DNA of 64,000 nucleotides from Hydrangea macrophylla (GCA_033977485.1 CM066993.1:66690864-66754863); one strand, 5' to 3'. Shown: positions 11,130 to 23,202, counted from the first letter of the stretch. A program made the numbers and translations. Notes: generated by a model not told the origin, from the letters alone.

Positions 11130-11700
11130 GGGATAATTAGATTTTAGTCAACTTTTTGTTATAAATTTGAAAATTAATATACTACTTTTCCAAAATTTAA
11201 AAAATATCAACAATATTTAAAATAATTCTAAAGTCATCAATAAAATTAAATAAAAGAAAAATAAAAATTATATAAATAATATAAAAAAAAAAACCATCAA
11301 CTTTTGAAAAGTTAATTTATGTTTAGCCTGCTTTATGTTTTCACATTTTGAACTTGCACTAAAACGTTATGAATATGCATGCTCCTAATGTTGTGGTGAG
11401 TTATTCTCAACGGTGTGATGAGTTACTCCCGATTTTGTGCAGAGTTAGTCCCCAATGTAACAACTGTTATAAATAGTTGTTCCTGACGTTATGAAAAGTT
11501 GCTCCCCAACGTTATAAAGAATTGCTTCTAACATCAATTTGTGTAAAACAGCTTGATGACTTTTAATTTTACACAAAAATAAAAATAATAAATAAATAAA
11601 TAAATGGCATTTTTTTTAATTTGGATAAAGTAGTGGACTAACTTTTCGAAAAGTTAACTTTTAAATTTTACAAAAAAAAAAATTGAAATGCAATTATTCC
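11130..11700. mobile_element. MULE-type MITE, 571 bp, 9-bp TSD
   Basis: The left end GGGATAATT and right end AATTATTCC are inverted repeats. The similarity extends inward for about 65-80 bp with small gaps, into the 'actacttt' blocks. It is flanked by TATTTTATT (11121-11129) and TACTTTATT (11701-11709), a 9-bp duplication with one mismatch, as expected for Mutator-like transposition. The centre contains a run of 'gttgctcc..aacgttat' phrases repeated every 20-30 bp (11389-11540). It has no ORF. A relative lies at 63230-63722. Confidence 0.75.
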
Positions 11701-12004
11701 TACTTTATTTGTACACCAGTACAAATGGAACTTTGGGGGCATTTCAAACTATTCTTTCAGTAGTAAGGAGAATTAAAAATCAGTCAATAATTTTTTGATA
11801 ATTTAAAAGTTAGTCATGTATTTTTTTTAAAATTAAATACACATCAACTCTTGTGTAGAATGTCAAAAATGCCCCTCTCTCTTTGGTCTCTTCTCTCTCT
11901 CTTCTCACTAGTTACCACCACCACCTGCCAACACCACTACTACCCTCAAAGGGCCACCACCACCACCACTACTCTCAAAGGGCAACCACCACCACCAAAC
12001 CCCA

Positions 12005-12006
<2 letters not shown>

Positions 12007-12063
<57 letters not shown>
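12007..12063. repeat. (CT)n microsatellite
   Basis: About 28 CT units. A second CT run is at 12549-12598 and a GA run at 17550-17580 on the inverted arm. Serine/leucine-rich or Arg/Glu ORFs across these runs are artefacts. Confidence 0.95.
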
Positions 12064-12066
<3 letters not shown>

Positions 12067-12547
12067 CATATATATACATGAGTATATATACCTAATATAT
12101 GACCACCACCAACCCAACCTCTCTCTATCTCTACTCTCTCTTCTCACCACCACCACCACGGGCCTCCTCCCTCACCCACCCACCCCTATCCTACAGATCG
12201 AGAAAAAAAAAGTTGCAGGAAAGTTGCAGGTTAGAGCAATTGTCCAAACGACAAGAGTAACTCCCCAAATGATCGGGAGCAACTCCTCAAACGAAAATAG
12301 CAACATTGCCCCTTACATTTGGCGAGTTGCTCCCGATATGTTTGGTGAATGGTGAGTAGTTACTCCTTCTGTTTGGATGATTGCTCCAAAAACCTACACT
12401 TTTTTTTTTGTAGAGGCGATGGTGGATGAGCGAGGTGGCCCGTGGTAGTGGTGTCTATGAGAGAGAGAGAGAGAGGGTTTGGTGTTTAGTGTTGGTGGTG
12501 GCACCACCACCACCACCCCCACCCTAAACTCTCTATCTCTTTGATCT

Positions 12548-12599
<52 letters not shown>

Positions 12600-12814
12600 G
12601 GTCTATATATATATTTAATACATGGCCACCGCCACCCCAACCTCTCTCGATCTCTTCTCTCTCTTCTCACCACCACCACCACGGGCCACCTCCCCTTAGC
12701 CACCATCGCCTCTACAAAAGAAAAAAGTATAGGTTTTCTAAGCAATTGTCTAAACAGAAGGAGTAACTCACCAAACATATTGGGAGCAACTCACCGAACG
12801 TAAGGAGCAATGTT

Positions 12815-13301
12815 CAGTGGCGGAGGCAGTGTAGGGCCAGGGGGGGCCCAGGCCCCCCCTGAGATTTTGAAAATTAAAATTTTAGCCTAAAATTTTTTAG
12901 TATTTTACATTTAGGCCCCCCCTCAACTATGTTTAGGCCCCCCCTCAAATTATGTTTAGGCCCTCAAAGGGGTCTAAGGCCCAATTTAGTGCTATCAACT
13001 ACATATATATTGATATACTGGTATATACAACTCAAAAGAAATGCGCCTAAAATTTCAAAAATTACACTTTTAGTGTGATAATTTTATGCATTTTAGAAAT
13101 AGACCCTCTTAAAATTTTGAAAGACACTATATAATATTTACGTGTCACCGAATAGACTTATATTATAAGCATATCCCCAAAACATCACAATTATAGACAA
13201 GTAGACCATAAAAAAATTGTCAATTATGTATGAATAGACCCCAAAAAAAAATTTTCGGGGGCATAGGCCCCCCCTGGCCAAAATTCCTGGCTCCGCCCCT
13301 G
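12815..13301. mobile_element. hAT-type MITE, 487 bp
   Basis: It begins CAGTGGCGGAGG and ends CTCCGCCCCTG, imperfect terminal inverted repeats that extend into runs of G and C next to 'ggcca'. The 8-bp flanks GCAATGTT (12807-12814) and GTAATGTT (13302-13309) differ at one base, as expected for a hAT target duplication. The interior is AT-rich with a repeated 'ttaggccccccct' phrase and no transposase. This CAGTGGCGGAGC type of end is common in plant genomes. Confidence 0.85.
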
Positions 13302-13473
13302 GTAATGTTGCTCTTTCCGTTTGGTGAGTTGCTCCTTACGTTTGGTGATCAGTTTCTCCTGCCTTTTGGATAGTTGTTCCAACCTGCAACCTTTTTTTTT
13401 TCTTTTCAATCTGCAGTGGCAGGGGTGGATGAGGGAGAAGGCCCATTGTGGTGGTGGTGATGGTGGTGGAGAA

Positions 13474-13854
13474 TGTTGGAAAATATGAATGATAAATTAG
13501 CTTTTAATTGAATGGATTATTTGGTCATGCCAAACAGACCCTTAATCGAATGGATGTGACTGTTAACGAACAGTCTCCTTTCGAAAGACTGGGATTGTTG
13601 ACGAATAGTTTCCTACAATCTATAAATATGGGCCTTGTTCATTCATTTAAGGTTAGAAAAATTAGTTAATTTCATAGTTCATTTATGTATACATATAAAG
13701 TATGTTAGTGTCTGAGAGAGTGCAAACACAAGTATGTTTCGCTAGATCCTTATTATTTGAAGTGCTTCTATAGTAAAGGAGAGATCGTTGTATCCTGGGA
13801 GACAAATGCTGCAAATCTGTGAGCACCAATGCGGGGCATAATGGTCTTAAGACA
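13474..13854 (+). repeat. 5' LTR of the old copia
   Basis: Matches 16802-17183 over its length, including 'ttatttggtcatgcc', 'ctataaatatgggc' (TATA region, about 13620) and 'tgcggggcataat'. Clear sequence divergence shows an old insertion. Confidence 0.8.
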
Positions 13855-15169
13855 ATTTATTGTGATCCTTTATAAATCTGAAACCCAATTCAGTTTTTGA
13901 TTTATGAATTGTTCGTATAAATATGCATGTTTTGAAAGTTGCTTTGAACTGTATTGACTTGTATAAATCTGGATACATAATTCTGATTTTTTTTTATGCA
14001 CCATTTTGCCTCCGTCAGTTTGTAACAAAACTGGTACATAATTGAATATAGATACGTAAGTGTATTTTTATGAGTCTGTGGTTAATATAATATGGAAAAT
14101 TTTGCAGTATGTTCCTATTTTCATTTTTCTGAAACTAGTTGCATGTGTAGAAATGTAATTCCGATGTTGATAGTAATTGGTACCTCTATTTTAATTTGTA
14201 GTTGAATGTGACATAGGTTATTATAAATTAGTATCACTTATGATTCATATTAAATCAGAGAATTTGATTTGCTAAAATAGTTTATTACATGATAGTTACT
14301 TGTACTCATTACTCTGTCCACAAACATGATATGTGGTGTATATGCACATATATAGTTATAACTTCTTGTTACCCAAGCACCATTTCTTGAAAGGTGCTTC
14401 TATAGGGGCACCACTAAAAGTGACTGGAACTCTTTCACGAGGGTCCCCCAAACCTTCTTCAACAAAAAAAAAAAAAGTAGATCACTACAAGTGATTCTTC
14501 TGATCTTAGTGTTATACACTATATTCAATGGTGACTTACAGTGGCTTTCACATAGGATCAATGATCAATAAAACTTTTTGAAATTAATTTATTGCAAACC
14601 ATACTATTTCACTTTGATTTGGTTGAAGAGTCAAAATTCATTATGATGAGACACACTTCTTCCCCATTATACTGATACACGTGTACATTTATATTTAGTT
14701 GCTTTAATTTGCATCTCTTAAAAGGTCGTATGATATAATATGGAAAGTTGTGTTTGGGTATAAACCTTTTCCTAAACAATGCATGAGAAATGATAATGTG
14801 TAAAGAATATGCTTTGAAACTGTTTGGTGGTGGTTTTTCCGAATCAGTGCTTCGGTTCAACAATTTGTTTTCCTGTGTTTACAAACAGAATATAGAATTT
14901 GGAAACTCTTCACCCTTTTACATATTTAATACTAATCTGTGTTCTATGGCAAATCACAAATGAAAGTTGGTTTGTGTTGAAAATCAGTTCTTAGTGGTCA
15001 CTTCGTCTCAAACGAAAAGATAGTAAGGGTTCACAAATCATAAATGCCAGCCAAGGGTTTTGGAAATTTGAAAGTTGTGCTCAAATCTTTGTAAAGTTCC
15101 AAACAAGATATCTGATTAAATTAAAAATCAAATGTTGTTGTTTTTTTAAAATTTATGATAATTCACGCC

Positions 15170-15170
<1 letters not shown>

Positions 15171-15241
<71 letters not shown>

Positions 15242-15243
15242 AT
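15171..15243. repeat. (ATT)n microsatellite
   Basis: About 24 ATT units. The poly-Asn ORF across it is an artefact. Confidence 0.95.
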
Positions 15244-15699
15244 AATAACAAAAAATGCACGCATTTGAGCACAATAATCTCAATGGCTTCCCTGAGTTGT
15301 ATATCAAATTTATATAATTTGGAAAACTGATTTCCGTAATCTGGTTTAAAAATGGGTTTTGAACATCTTGGTTTTTCATCGTTAAATGTTTGCAAGTACG
15401 GAATTTTTTAATATACATTCATTTGCTTTGTGAAATTAGTTGTGCTCGTAAATTATAAATTTTAATTACATGAGATAGCCTTAGAGATAACCCAAGATAA
15501 GTGAAGTGGTATATGCTTGAGTAATCTCTTTATGGACTAAAACAAGAGCGCCAAAACAATGGCTCAAGAAAACAAATTTTGACAATGTTGTGATGTCAAA
15601 TGGTTGATAAGTAACTAGTGTGACAAACAATGTGTATGTCAAAAGCATGAAAAAACTATTATGTCATTAATTTCCTCTACAGACCACTGGAAGGTGATA

Positions 15700-16227
15700 G
15701 TTTGGGTTCTCGGATATATTAGACATCTTGAACTATGAGTTGTACTTCACAAGATATCAAACGTACTTGAAGGGTACACCGATGCAATTGGATATCTATT
15801 TGAAAAGACTAAAAATCCACAAATGATTATGTCTTTACACTTAAAGGTGCAATTGTGACTTGAAATCCTCTAAATCGTTTGCATTGCCTGATCAACAATG
15901 AAATTTGAATATATGATTTTAGGGAAGCAGAGTGGTTTCGCTTTTCTTAGAGGATATTTCAAGTTGGACAAAAACCTTTGCTTGCGATTTGTAGAGAGTG
16001 TGGTAACCAATCGACAATTAGAAAGGCAAAGAGTAGTATGGCAAGTCTCGACACATAGTCACCAACATAATACCATAGAACAATTACTCTCTAATGGAGT
16101 TATCTCTGACTATGTAAAGTTAGAGGATAATCTCTCAGATTTGCTTACCAAAGGTTTAACTAGAGAGCATGTGCTCAATTCATCGAGGGGAATGGGATTT
16201 AAGCCTATAAATAAAGAGTCAACGTAG
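15700..16227 (+). pseudogene. Ty1/copia RNase H remnant
   Basis: The conceptual translation near 15715-15800 resembles the RNase H entry with 'GYTDA'. The frame 15898-16227 ends with residues typical of the copia polyprotein C-terminus: HNTIEQLLSNGVI, then 'DNLSDLLTKGL' and 'SSRGMGFKP'. Stops and frame changes separate these blocks and most of the domain is missing, so it cannot encode an enzyme. It ends about 575 bp before the 3' LTR. Confidence 0.75.
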
Positions 16228-16801
16228 TAGAAACCCAACCTAGCTGACTGGAGATCCCAAGATCTAGGTTCAAAATGGACAACTATATTATGTGTAACTC
16301 TAGATTATCACTGAGGACTTCAACACTCCTACCCATTTTTATAATGAAAAAATTGATGACTGCAGTGAGAATAGTATAAGTTATGCTTTTAATGATTCTT
16401 ATACCTTGGATTTTCAAGTGGGGTATAGCCGAATACTCTTAATAAGAAATCACCTATGTGGGTATGAAAAATGGTCATTTCTATGAGAATTTTAAAGGCT
16501 GAATTCTCTAAAGCACTCATGAATCTAGGAGTTGTTCAGGCCAAAATAAACACAACCGTGAGAACTGAAATTGTTCGGAGAGATACTGTGTGAGTTCTAT
16601 TGTCTAGGTTGACACCAAAGCTTGAACAGTTCAAGACATCGTGTTCACTGTTTAGCCGAGTAAATCCGATAGTTCTTCAATACGAAAAGTTCAAGGCCAA
16701 AAGCTACTTATCCCGATGTAGTGTCTTTTCACTGTACTCTCTCTAGTGTCTGCATTTGTATTTGCATGTTGTCAAGTCTATTTTTCATTCATGTGGGGGA
16801 T

Positions 16802-17183
16802 TGTTGGAAAATTTATATGATAAATTAGCTTTTAATTGAATGGATTATTTGGTCATGCCAAACAGACCCTTAGTCGAATGGATGTGACTGATGACGAACA
16901 GTCTCCTTTCGAAAAGTTGTGACTGTTGACTAACAGTCTCCTACAGTCTATAAATATGGGCTTTGTTCATTCATTTATGCTTAGAAAAATTCGTTAATTT
17001 CATAGTTCATTTATGTATACATATAAAGTATGTCAGTGTCTAAGAGAGTGCAAATACAAGAATGTTTCTCTTGAACCTTATTATTTGAAGTGCTTCTATA
17101 GTAAGGGAGATATCGTTGTATCCTGGGAAACAAATGCTGCAAATCCGTTAGCACCAATGCGGGGCATAATTGTTTTAATAACA
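16802..17183 (+). repeat. 3' LTR of the old copia
   Basis: Starts TGTTGGAAAATTT directly after the polypurine tract and ends AACA. It matches 13474-13854 with scattered substitutions. Confidence 0.8.
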
Positions 17184-17546
17184 TAGTGCGCAACACTAGA
17201 CTCGGTCTAATTCGTATCGCACCTAAACCAGGTTTTGTTTTCTTTACAGTATTTACTATTGTTTTGGGACTTCAGATTTATACATCCCAATTTATTTTGG
17301 ATAACAGTGACAAGAGAGAGAAGAGATAGAGAGAGTTTGGAGTAATGGTTGCCATATATATTAGATATATTTATGCTCATGTATATATATATATATATAT
17401 ATATAGTGAGAGAGAGAGAGAAGTTGTGATGGTAGTGGTGGTGGTGATAGTGGTTCTTTGAGGGTGGTGGTGGTGGCAGGTGGTAATGGTGGTGGTAGCG
17501 GTAGGAGGTGGTGGTGGTGATGGTGGTCATGTGAGAGAGAAGATAC

Positions 17547-17584
<38 letters not shown>

Positions 17585-17726
17585 TAATTTAGACATTTAA
17601 GAAAAAAAAAAACAAATTAACTGATCTCTAATTTATATACTTGATATAGACTTTCTTTTAATTTTCAAAAAATACATGACTAACTTTTAAATCATCAAAA
17701 TATAATGGACTTTTTTTTAATTTCCC

Positions 17727-18059
17727 TTCATAATATCAGTATGGCAGTAAATGGGCCACACTTGCTAGCATAGCTATAATGCCCCCTACTGCCTAGCATA
17801 GCTGCGATTGATGGCTTGTAAATTTGTAATGGTGACAATGTGAATGTGACTTTGCTCCATCAAAATTTTCTTGCGTGAGTGAGAAGAAAAAAAAAATTTA
17901 AGGCATAAATTATTTTACTTTAGCATAACCAATTTTCTTTTGTTTTTCTTCTTTTTTTTTTTTTGTTTTTTTTTTGTTTTTTTTTTTTGTGTGTGTGTGC
18001 GTGTGTAAAAGCGTAGAACATAGTGACACTATAGAAATGTGGAAGGACTCAAACGTGAT
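17727..18059. other. T-rich intergenic stretch
   Basis: Contains poly-T interrupted by G (17940-17990) and a short GT run. No gene or element end was recognised. Confidence 0.5.
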
Positions 18060-18700
18060 GAAATCTTTGCAGACCACTCTCGGAATCCACCTTGGAATCC
18101 ACCAATAACTAACAAAAAAAAACTTTCAATTAGAGAAAATAAAATATATTGATTGAATAAAATTACAAAAAGTTGTTTACATCTCATGACTAAAGAGTAT
18201 TTATAATACTCTAAGTTCTAAGCATAATGGAAGATTAGAATATAGAAGAAACATTAATAAAAATGACTTCTAATGAATCCTAAAGCTACTAAAACTGCAT
18301 AATTACGCATGTTGCTCGAGTGACCCTACAAATTAATACTCACCTCGCTTGAGCAAGTCTGCCTCGCTCAAGCTGTCTCGAGCGAGCGAGCAAGATTTTT
18401 GAGATTTTCTCTTGGCTTTCTCACGCACACTTCGCTCGGCGGATCTGGTGATGACGTGCTCACTCGAGCGAGCCTGTGCCTCATCTCGGGCAAGGTTCTG
18501 CTTCTCCCTACCTTCTTCAAATTTCTTCGCGATCTCTCCTACATCACAAAGACTAGTTCTCCTACAAAAGCTTACACAACATTGATCTGTCAACAGGTGG
18601 AGAGAGACTTGTTAGCACATCATTGGTCCACCAACAACGCCACACTGATCCACCATTTCTTCAAATGGAATTCAAAATAACAAATTTCTACACTGAAGAA
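18060..18700 (-). repeat. Possible decayed solo LTR (minus strand) with CTCGAG palindromes
   Basis: Read on the minus strand, a cluster of CTCGAG-cored near-palindromes (18315-18473) lies 110-260 bp upstream of a TATA-like tattataaata (18199-18209). That is the arrangement seen in the LTRs elsewhere in the window. A possible start is TGTAGAAATTTG near 18690, but no clear end or TSD was found. Short ORFs on both strands show no domain. Confidence 0.3.
18315..18473. promoter_or_regulatory. Cluster of CTCGAG-cored palindromes
   Basis: CTCGAG, CTTGAG or CTCAAG cores occur at 18315, 18348, 18367, 18377 and 18463, most extended by gcgag/ctcgc to near-palindromes such as GCTCACTCGAGCGAGC (18458-18473). 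The 18348/18367 pair is 19 bp apart, matching the other clusters, but the remaining spacings are irregular. Confidence 0.45.
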
Positions 18701-19238
18701 CCAAATTTGGAATGTAATTAAATTTTGGAAGCATAGTATTACTCAATTGCGAATGAGCTTTATACTAGAGGGACCAAAAAAATACCCAGAACCTGGGATT
18801 AGAAGGATGGATATCACTGATATTAAGTATGATGTTACAATATTTTGGAACATAAGTTAAAATATTTTATGCCTTAATTGGAATACAAGATTCATTCTAG
18901 AATAATGTATGATAAAACATATATGGCGGCGCTAGAGTGGAATTTTTCTATTCTAAATTGTATCCCGACTATTATTGTTGCTGAAAGTGTACCCCAACTT
19001 CCATCCTAATGTTTCTGCTTTCCCATTAAAAAAAAATAGAAAAAAGAAAAAAGAAAAAAAGTGTGTTGGTATTTAAATGTTCATTATTGCAATCAAAAGT
19101 GAAAAAGCTCAAAAAGGACAAATTAGTTGTGTGAGGCAACCACTTTCTCTCTTTGTGTAGAAGATATATATAAATAGGAATATGTTTCATTCTTTTGATA
19201 GGTTTTGAGGCATCATTTGTTCGTAGTACCAAAATGTG
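18701..19238. other. AT-rich intergenic stretch
   Basis: No ORF with a domain, no terminal repeats and no RNA gene were seen. The sequence 'aggaatatgtttcatt.ctt..gataggttttg' (19168-19206) recurs just beyond the copia at 25135-25168, so a direct repeat flanked the insertion site beforehand or the flank was duplicated. Confidence 0.5.
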
Positions 19239-19243
19239 TTAAC

Positions 19244-19610
19244 TGTTATAAAACTAATAATAAACATGCATGCAAATAAGCAATTAATGACACCAATATT
19301 TTCAGGTGGTTCGGCAATTTGCCTACGTCCACTGCGGAGGGGGATCACCTTTGATTATTGATTGAACCTTTACAACCCAAGCACTAATTACACAAGTGAT
19401 ATTTGTAACTCTCTTTTCTCTCTTTCTTTCCTTCTTCTTTTCTTTTCTTTCTTTCTCACTCTATGGATCTCTAAGTCTTCTCCTCATATTTCTTCTTCCG
19501 ATGAGTTCAATTTATAGGGAAATCAATTATCAAAACATCATCAATGACATCAACTCCACTATCAATTTGATGGACATCCAATCATCCACTATTAAAGCAT
19601 ATTCATAACA
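19244..19610 (-). repeat. 3' LTR of the young copia
   Basis: 367 bp. A TATA-like tctataaatt-type box on the minus strand lies near 19511-19519. A 'ggtggttcggc...cctacgtccac' box is at 19305-19332. The adjoining ctccccctt (19611-19619) is the polypurine tract on the coding strand. Confidence 0.93.
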
Positions 19611-19629
19611 CTCCCCCTTGGATGTCCAT

Positions 19630-22600
19630 TCACTGATAATATGAAGTAGTCGCTTTCTCCCCCTCATTGTCACATGAGTAATTGCTACATGAAACTTCTT
19701 TAAGTTTGCGCATTCCAATGTTGTGTACTAGCTTCTTGAATGTTGCAGTTGGTAGTGCTTTTGTGAATAAATCTGCGAGATTATCAATAGAACGTATTTG
19801 TTGAACATTGATTTCACCTTTCTTTTGGAGTTCATGTGTATAGAAGAATTTTGGTGAGATGTGCTTGGTTCTGTCTCCTTTGATGAATCCCCCTCTGATT
19901 TGTGCAATGCATGCAGCATTATCTTCATATAACGTTGTCGGTTTATCTTTGATTGAAGATAAGGCACAAGATTCCTGAATATGTTGGATCATTGATCTCA
20001 ACCAAATGCATTCACGACTGGCCTCATGCAGTGCAATGATTTCAGAATGATTTGAAGAAGTGGCTGTCAATGTTTGCTTCACAGATCGCCATGAGATGGC
20101 AGTATTGCCACAAGTAAATACATAGCCTGATTGAGATCGAGCCTTGTGTGGATCAGAGAGATAACCAGCATCGGCATATCCAACTAATGGTGATTTGGAT
20201 CCTTTTGAATAAAATAATCCCAAATCAATTGTACCACGAAGATAGCGAAAAATGTGCTTGATACCATTCCAATGTCTTCGAGTTGGTGCTGAGCTAAATC
20301 TTGCAAGCAGATTGACAGAAAAAGCGATATCTGGTCGGGTACAATTTGCCAAATACATAAGAGCACCAATAGCGCTCAGATATGGTACTTCAGGACCAAG
20401 TAACTCTTCATTATCATCACGAGGACGATAGGGATCCTTCTTTACATCAAGTGACCGGACTACCATAGGAGTACTCAATGGATGAGCATTATCCATATAG
20501 AAACGTTTCAAAATTTTCTCTGTATATGAGGATTGATGTAAGAGAATTCCTTCGGGGAAATGCTTGAGTTGTAATCCAAGACAAAATTTTGTCTTTCCAA
20601 GATCTTTCATCTCAAATTCTCTTTTCAAATAATCAGCAGTTTTTGTGAGCTCTTTGGGAGTGCCAACAAGATTAAGATCATCAACATATACTGCAATGAT
20701 TGCAAAATCGGAATCTGATCTCTTAATGAAAACGCATGGACATATGGCATTATTTATATATCATTCTTTCAATAGATATTCGCTCAAGCGATTGTACCAC
20801 ATGCGTCCGGATTGCTTTAATCCATATAGAGATCTTTGCAATTTAATAGAGTACATATCTCGTGGTTTTGACTTACATGCTTCGGGCATGTTGAATCCTT
20901 TAGGGATCTTCATATGTATGTCACTATCTAGTGATCCATATAAATATGCTGTAACCACATCCATTAAGCGCATATCAAGTCCTTCAGACATTGATAGGCT
21001 TATCAAAAATCGAAACGTAATTGCATCCATTACCGGGGAATATGTTTCATCGTAATCGATGCCAGGTCTCTGTGAGAAACCTTGTGCTACAAGTCGAGCC
21101 TTGTATCGCACAATCTCATTTTGCTCATTACGTTTCCGTACAAATACCCATTTGTACCCAACGGGACTTACATCTTCAGGTGTAGGGACTACAGGCCCAA
21201 ACACTTCCCGTTTTTCTAATGAGTTTAACTCAGTTTGTATGGCCTCTTCCCACTTTGGCCAATCAATTCTATGTCGACATTCTTCCACATTTTGTGGTTC
21301 AGGATCCTCATCACTTTGGGTGATGTCTAGTGCTACCGTAAAGGCAAATATGTGATCAATGACCGTGCCATTACGATCCCATATATTTCCAGTGGACATA
21401 TAGTTTATCGAGATCTCTTTATTCTCAAATACTTGTGCCTCTTCATGGGCTACTTGTTTCTCTCCAGGGGAACCCTGTTGACCAACGTTGGATTTATCAA
21501 GTATTTCTATAGCGCCTTTTGAGATCTCTGTATGAGTTTCCACTTTGTTAATATGTCCTTTTATTTTCCTCTTCCGAGGAACCTTATCCTTTGCACCACT
21601 AGGTCTACCACGTTTCAATCGTGCCGTAGACTCATCTACCGCTGCACTACCAGATTGTCCTCTTGGGACTTCAATTCTTGCTGGAGTGTTTACAGCCGGT
21701 ATATGTGATTTTATCACTTTCTTTGCATCAGTGAATGCATCAGGCAATTGATTTGCAACCTTTTGCAAATGAATGATCCTTTGAACTTCAAGTTCACATT
21801 GATTGGTGCGAGGATCAAGATGAGACATTGCCAATGTATTCCAAGAAATTTCATGCTGAGCTTCAGGTTTCAGCTTTTCTCCCCCTAATGGTGGGAATAC
21901 GGTCTCATCAAAATGACAGTCTGCAAACCGTGCAGTAAAAAGATCACCAGTTAGGGGTTCAAGATATCTTATTATAGATGGTGAATCAAAACCAACGTAA
22001 ACTCCAAGGCGTCTCTGAGGACCCATTTTTGTGCGTTGTGGGGGTGCAATAGGAACTTGCACAGCACAACCAAAAACTCGTAGATGGGAAACATTAGGTG
22101 GTTGTCCAAATACAAGTTGTAAAGGGGAGTATTCATGATAAGAAATTGGTCTAATCCGAATTAATGATGCAGCATGTAATATGGCATGACCCCAAGCAGA
22201 TGTAGGCAGCTTTGTTCTCAAAAGTAAGGGTCTAGCAACCAACTTGAGACGTTTGATAAACGACTCAGCTAAACCATTCTGTGTATGCACGTGAGCAACG
22301 GGATGAATTCCTATTGACATGCAATAGTCATCAAATGCCTTGGATGTGAATTCCCCAGCATTATCAAGACGTATAGTTTTGATAGGAAAATCAGAAAATT
22401 GTGCTCGTAATCGAATTATCTGAGCAAGAAGTCTGGCAAATGCAGCATTACGAGATGAGAGTAAACAAACATGCGACCATCTAGTTGAAGCATCTAGTAA
22501 GACCATAAAGTAGAAAAATGGTCCAGACGGTGGATGAATAGGTCCACAAATATCCCCTTGGATACGTTCCAAAAATACTGGGGATTCAATTTTCACTTTT

Positions 22601-23202
22601 GTTGGAGATGGTCTCACAATCAATTTTCCTTGTGAACAAGCAGTACAAGGATTATCACGAGGTAAAAGGATTTTCTGATTTCTTAAAGGATGTCCATTTG
22701 AGGTTTCAATGATCCTACGCATCATAATAGCTCCAGGATGACCAAGACGATCATGCCAAAGTCCAAACACTTTTGGGTCAGAAAACTTTTGGTTCACCAC
22801 AACATGTGATTCAATAGCACTTATCGTTGTCTGATACAATCCAGAGGAGTGTGCATGAAGTTTTTCCAAAATATGTTTTTTGTTTGAAACGACTTTAGTG
22901 ATGCAAAGGTACTCAATATTACCCTCGTTAATGGTTTCAACGTGGAATCCATTTCGGCGGATATCTTTGAAACTGAGCAAATTTCTTCGGGATTTGCTAG
23001 AGTATAGAGCATTTTCTAAATGAATCGTTGTTCCTTTTGATAAAATAATGCTTGCTTTTCCAGAGCCTTCAATGAGACTGGTAGTACCAGATATTGTGCT
23101 CACATTAGCTTCTGCTAATTTCAAGTTCCAGAAATATCTCTGGTCTTGAAGAATGGTGTGTGTAGTTGCACTATCAACCAGACATATATCTCCTTCTTTC
23201 AT
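19630..23202 (-). pseudogene. Ty1/copia pol (protease, integrase, RT, RNase H) with one stop
   Basis: The frame spans 1191 codons and is broken only by a TGA at 20761-20763 (codon 814). In order: protease active site DSATTHT (about residue 10); GAG-pre-integrase and HHCC zinc region (WHDRLGHPG, then CTACSQGK); integrase core with GDICGP, RLDNAGEF and the Glu in QNGLAES; RT with YKARLVAQGFSQ and motif A LMDVVTAYLYG before the stop; YVDD (about 20670), RNase H (GYADAGY, ATSSNHSE, LYEDNAA) and the C-terminal DLFTKALP after it. The stop replaces a residue a few codons before the conserved 'CPCVFIK' block. All catalytic motifs appear present, so this is a recently inactivated copy. Without readthrough the RT would lack its YVDD. 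Confidence 0.92.

Larger units (their letters stand above)
13474..17183 (+). mobile_element. Old degenerate Ty1/copia element
   Basis: Direct repeats 13474-13854 and 16802-17183 (about 381 bp) start TGTTGGAAAA and end near GACA/AACA, with many differences between them. The second is preceded by a polypurine tract (gtggggga, about 16793-16800). Remains of the copia RNase H region lie just upstream of it. Much of the interior is unreadable, and no gag, integrase or PBS was recognised. No TSD was found (GAGAA against TAGTG). It lies inside the inverted-repeat complex. Confidence 0.8.
11767..17726. mobile_element. Large inverted-repeat complex, probably MULE-like
   Basis: The left end (11767 to about 11920) and right end (about 17500-17726, read in reverse) match. 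Both start GG(A/G)(G/A)AATTAAAA, continue through 'gatttaaaagttagtcatgt', reach a CT-rich run, then 'ctttggt.tcttctctctc' and a CCA-rich tract. The outer termini resemble the TIRs of the MITE at 11130. The interior holds CT and CCA/TGG repeats, a partly duplicated and inverted block (12000-12810), a hAT MITE and an old copia. No transposase was seen and no convincing 9-bp TSD was found. It may be one non-autonomous element enlarged by insertions, or two separate inverted copies. Confidence 0.5.

Noticed and set aside
11851..12159. Ser/Leu- and Arg/Glu-repeat ORFs
   Set aside because: Produced by CT/GA microsatellites in the inverted-repeat complex.
13224..13409. 61-aa ORF with 'FWPGGA'
   Set aside because: It is the translated end of the hAT MITE plus flank, not a gene.
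15146..15418. Poly-asparagine protein (also 63012-63206)
   Set aside because: Produced by ATT/AAT microsatellites.
11758..17735. 9-bp TSD around the large inverted-repeat complex
   Set aside because: CAGTAGTAA against TTCATAATA is not convincing, and nearby 'tcagta' matches are out of register with the ends.
21059..21355. ORFs antisense to copia pol and gag (also 20645-21055, 23273-23685)
   Set aside because: They overlap conserved retroelement domains on the other strand and show no own features.
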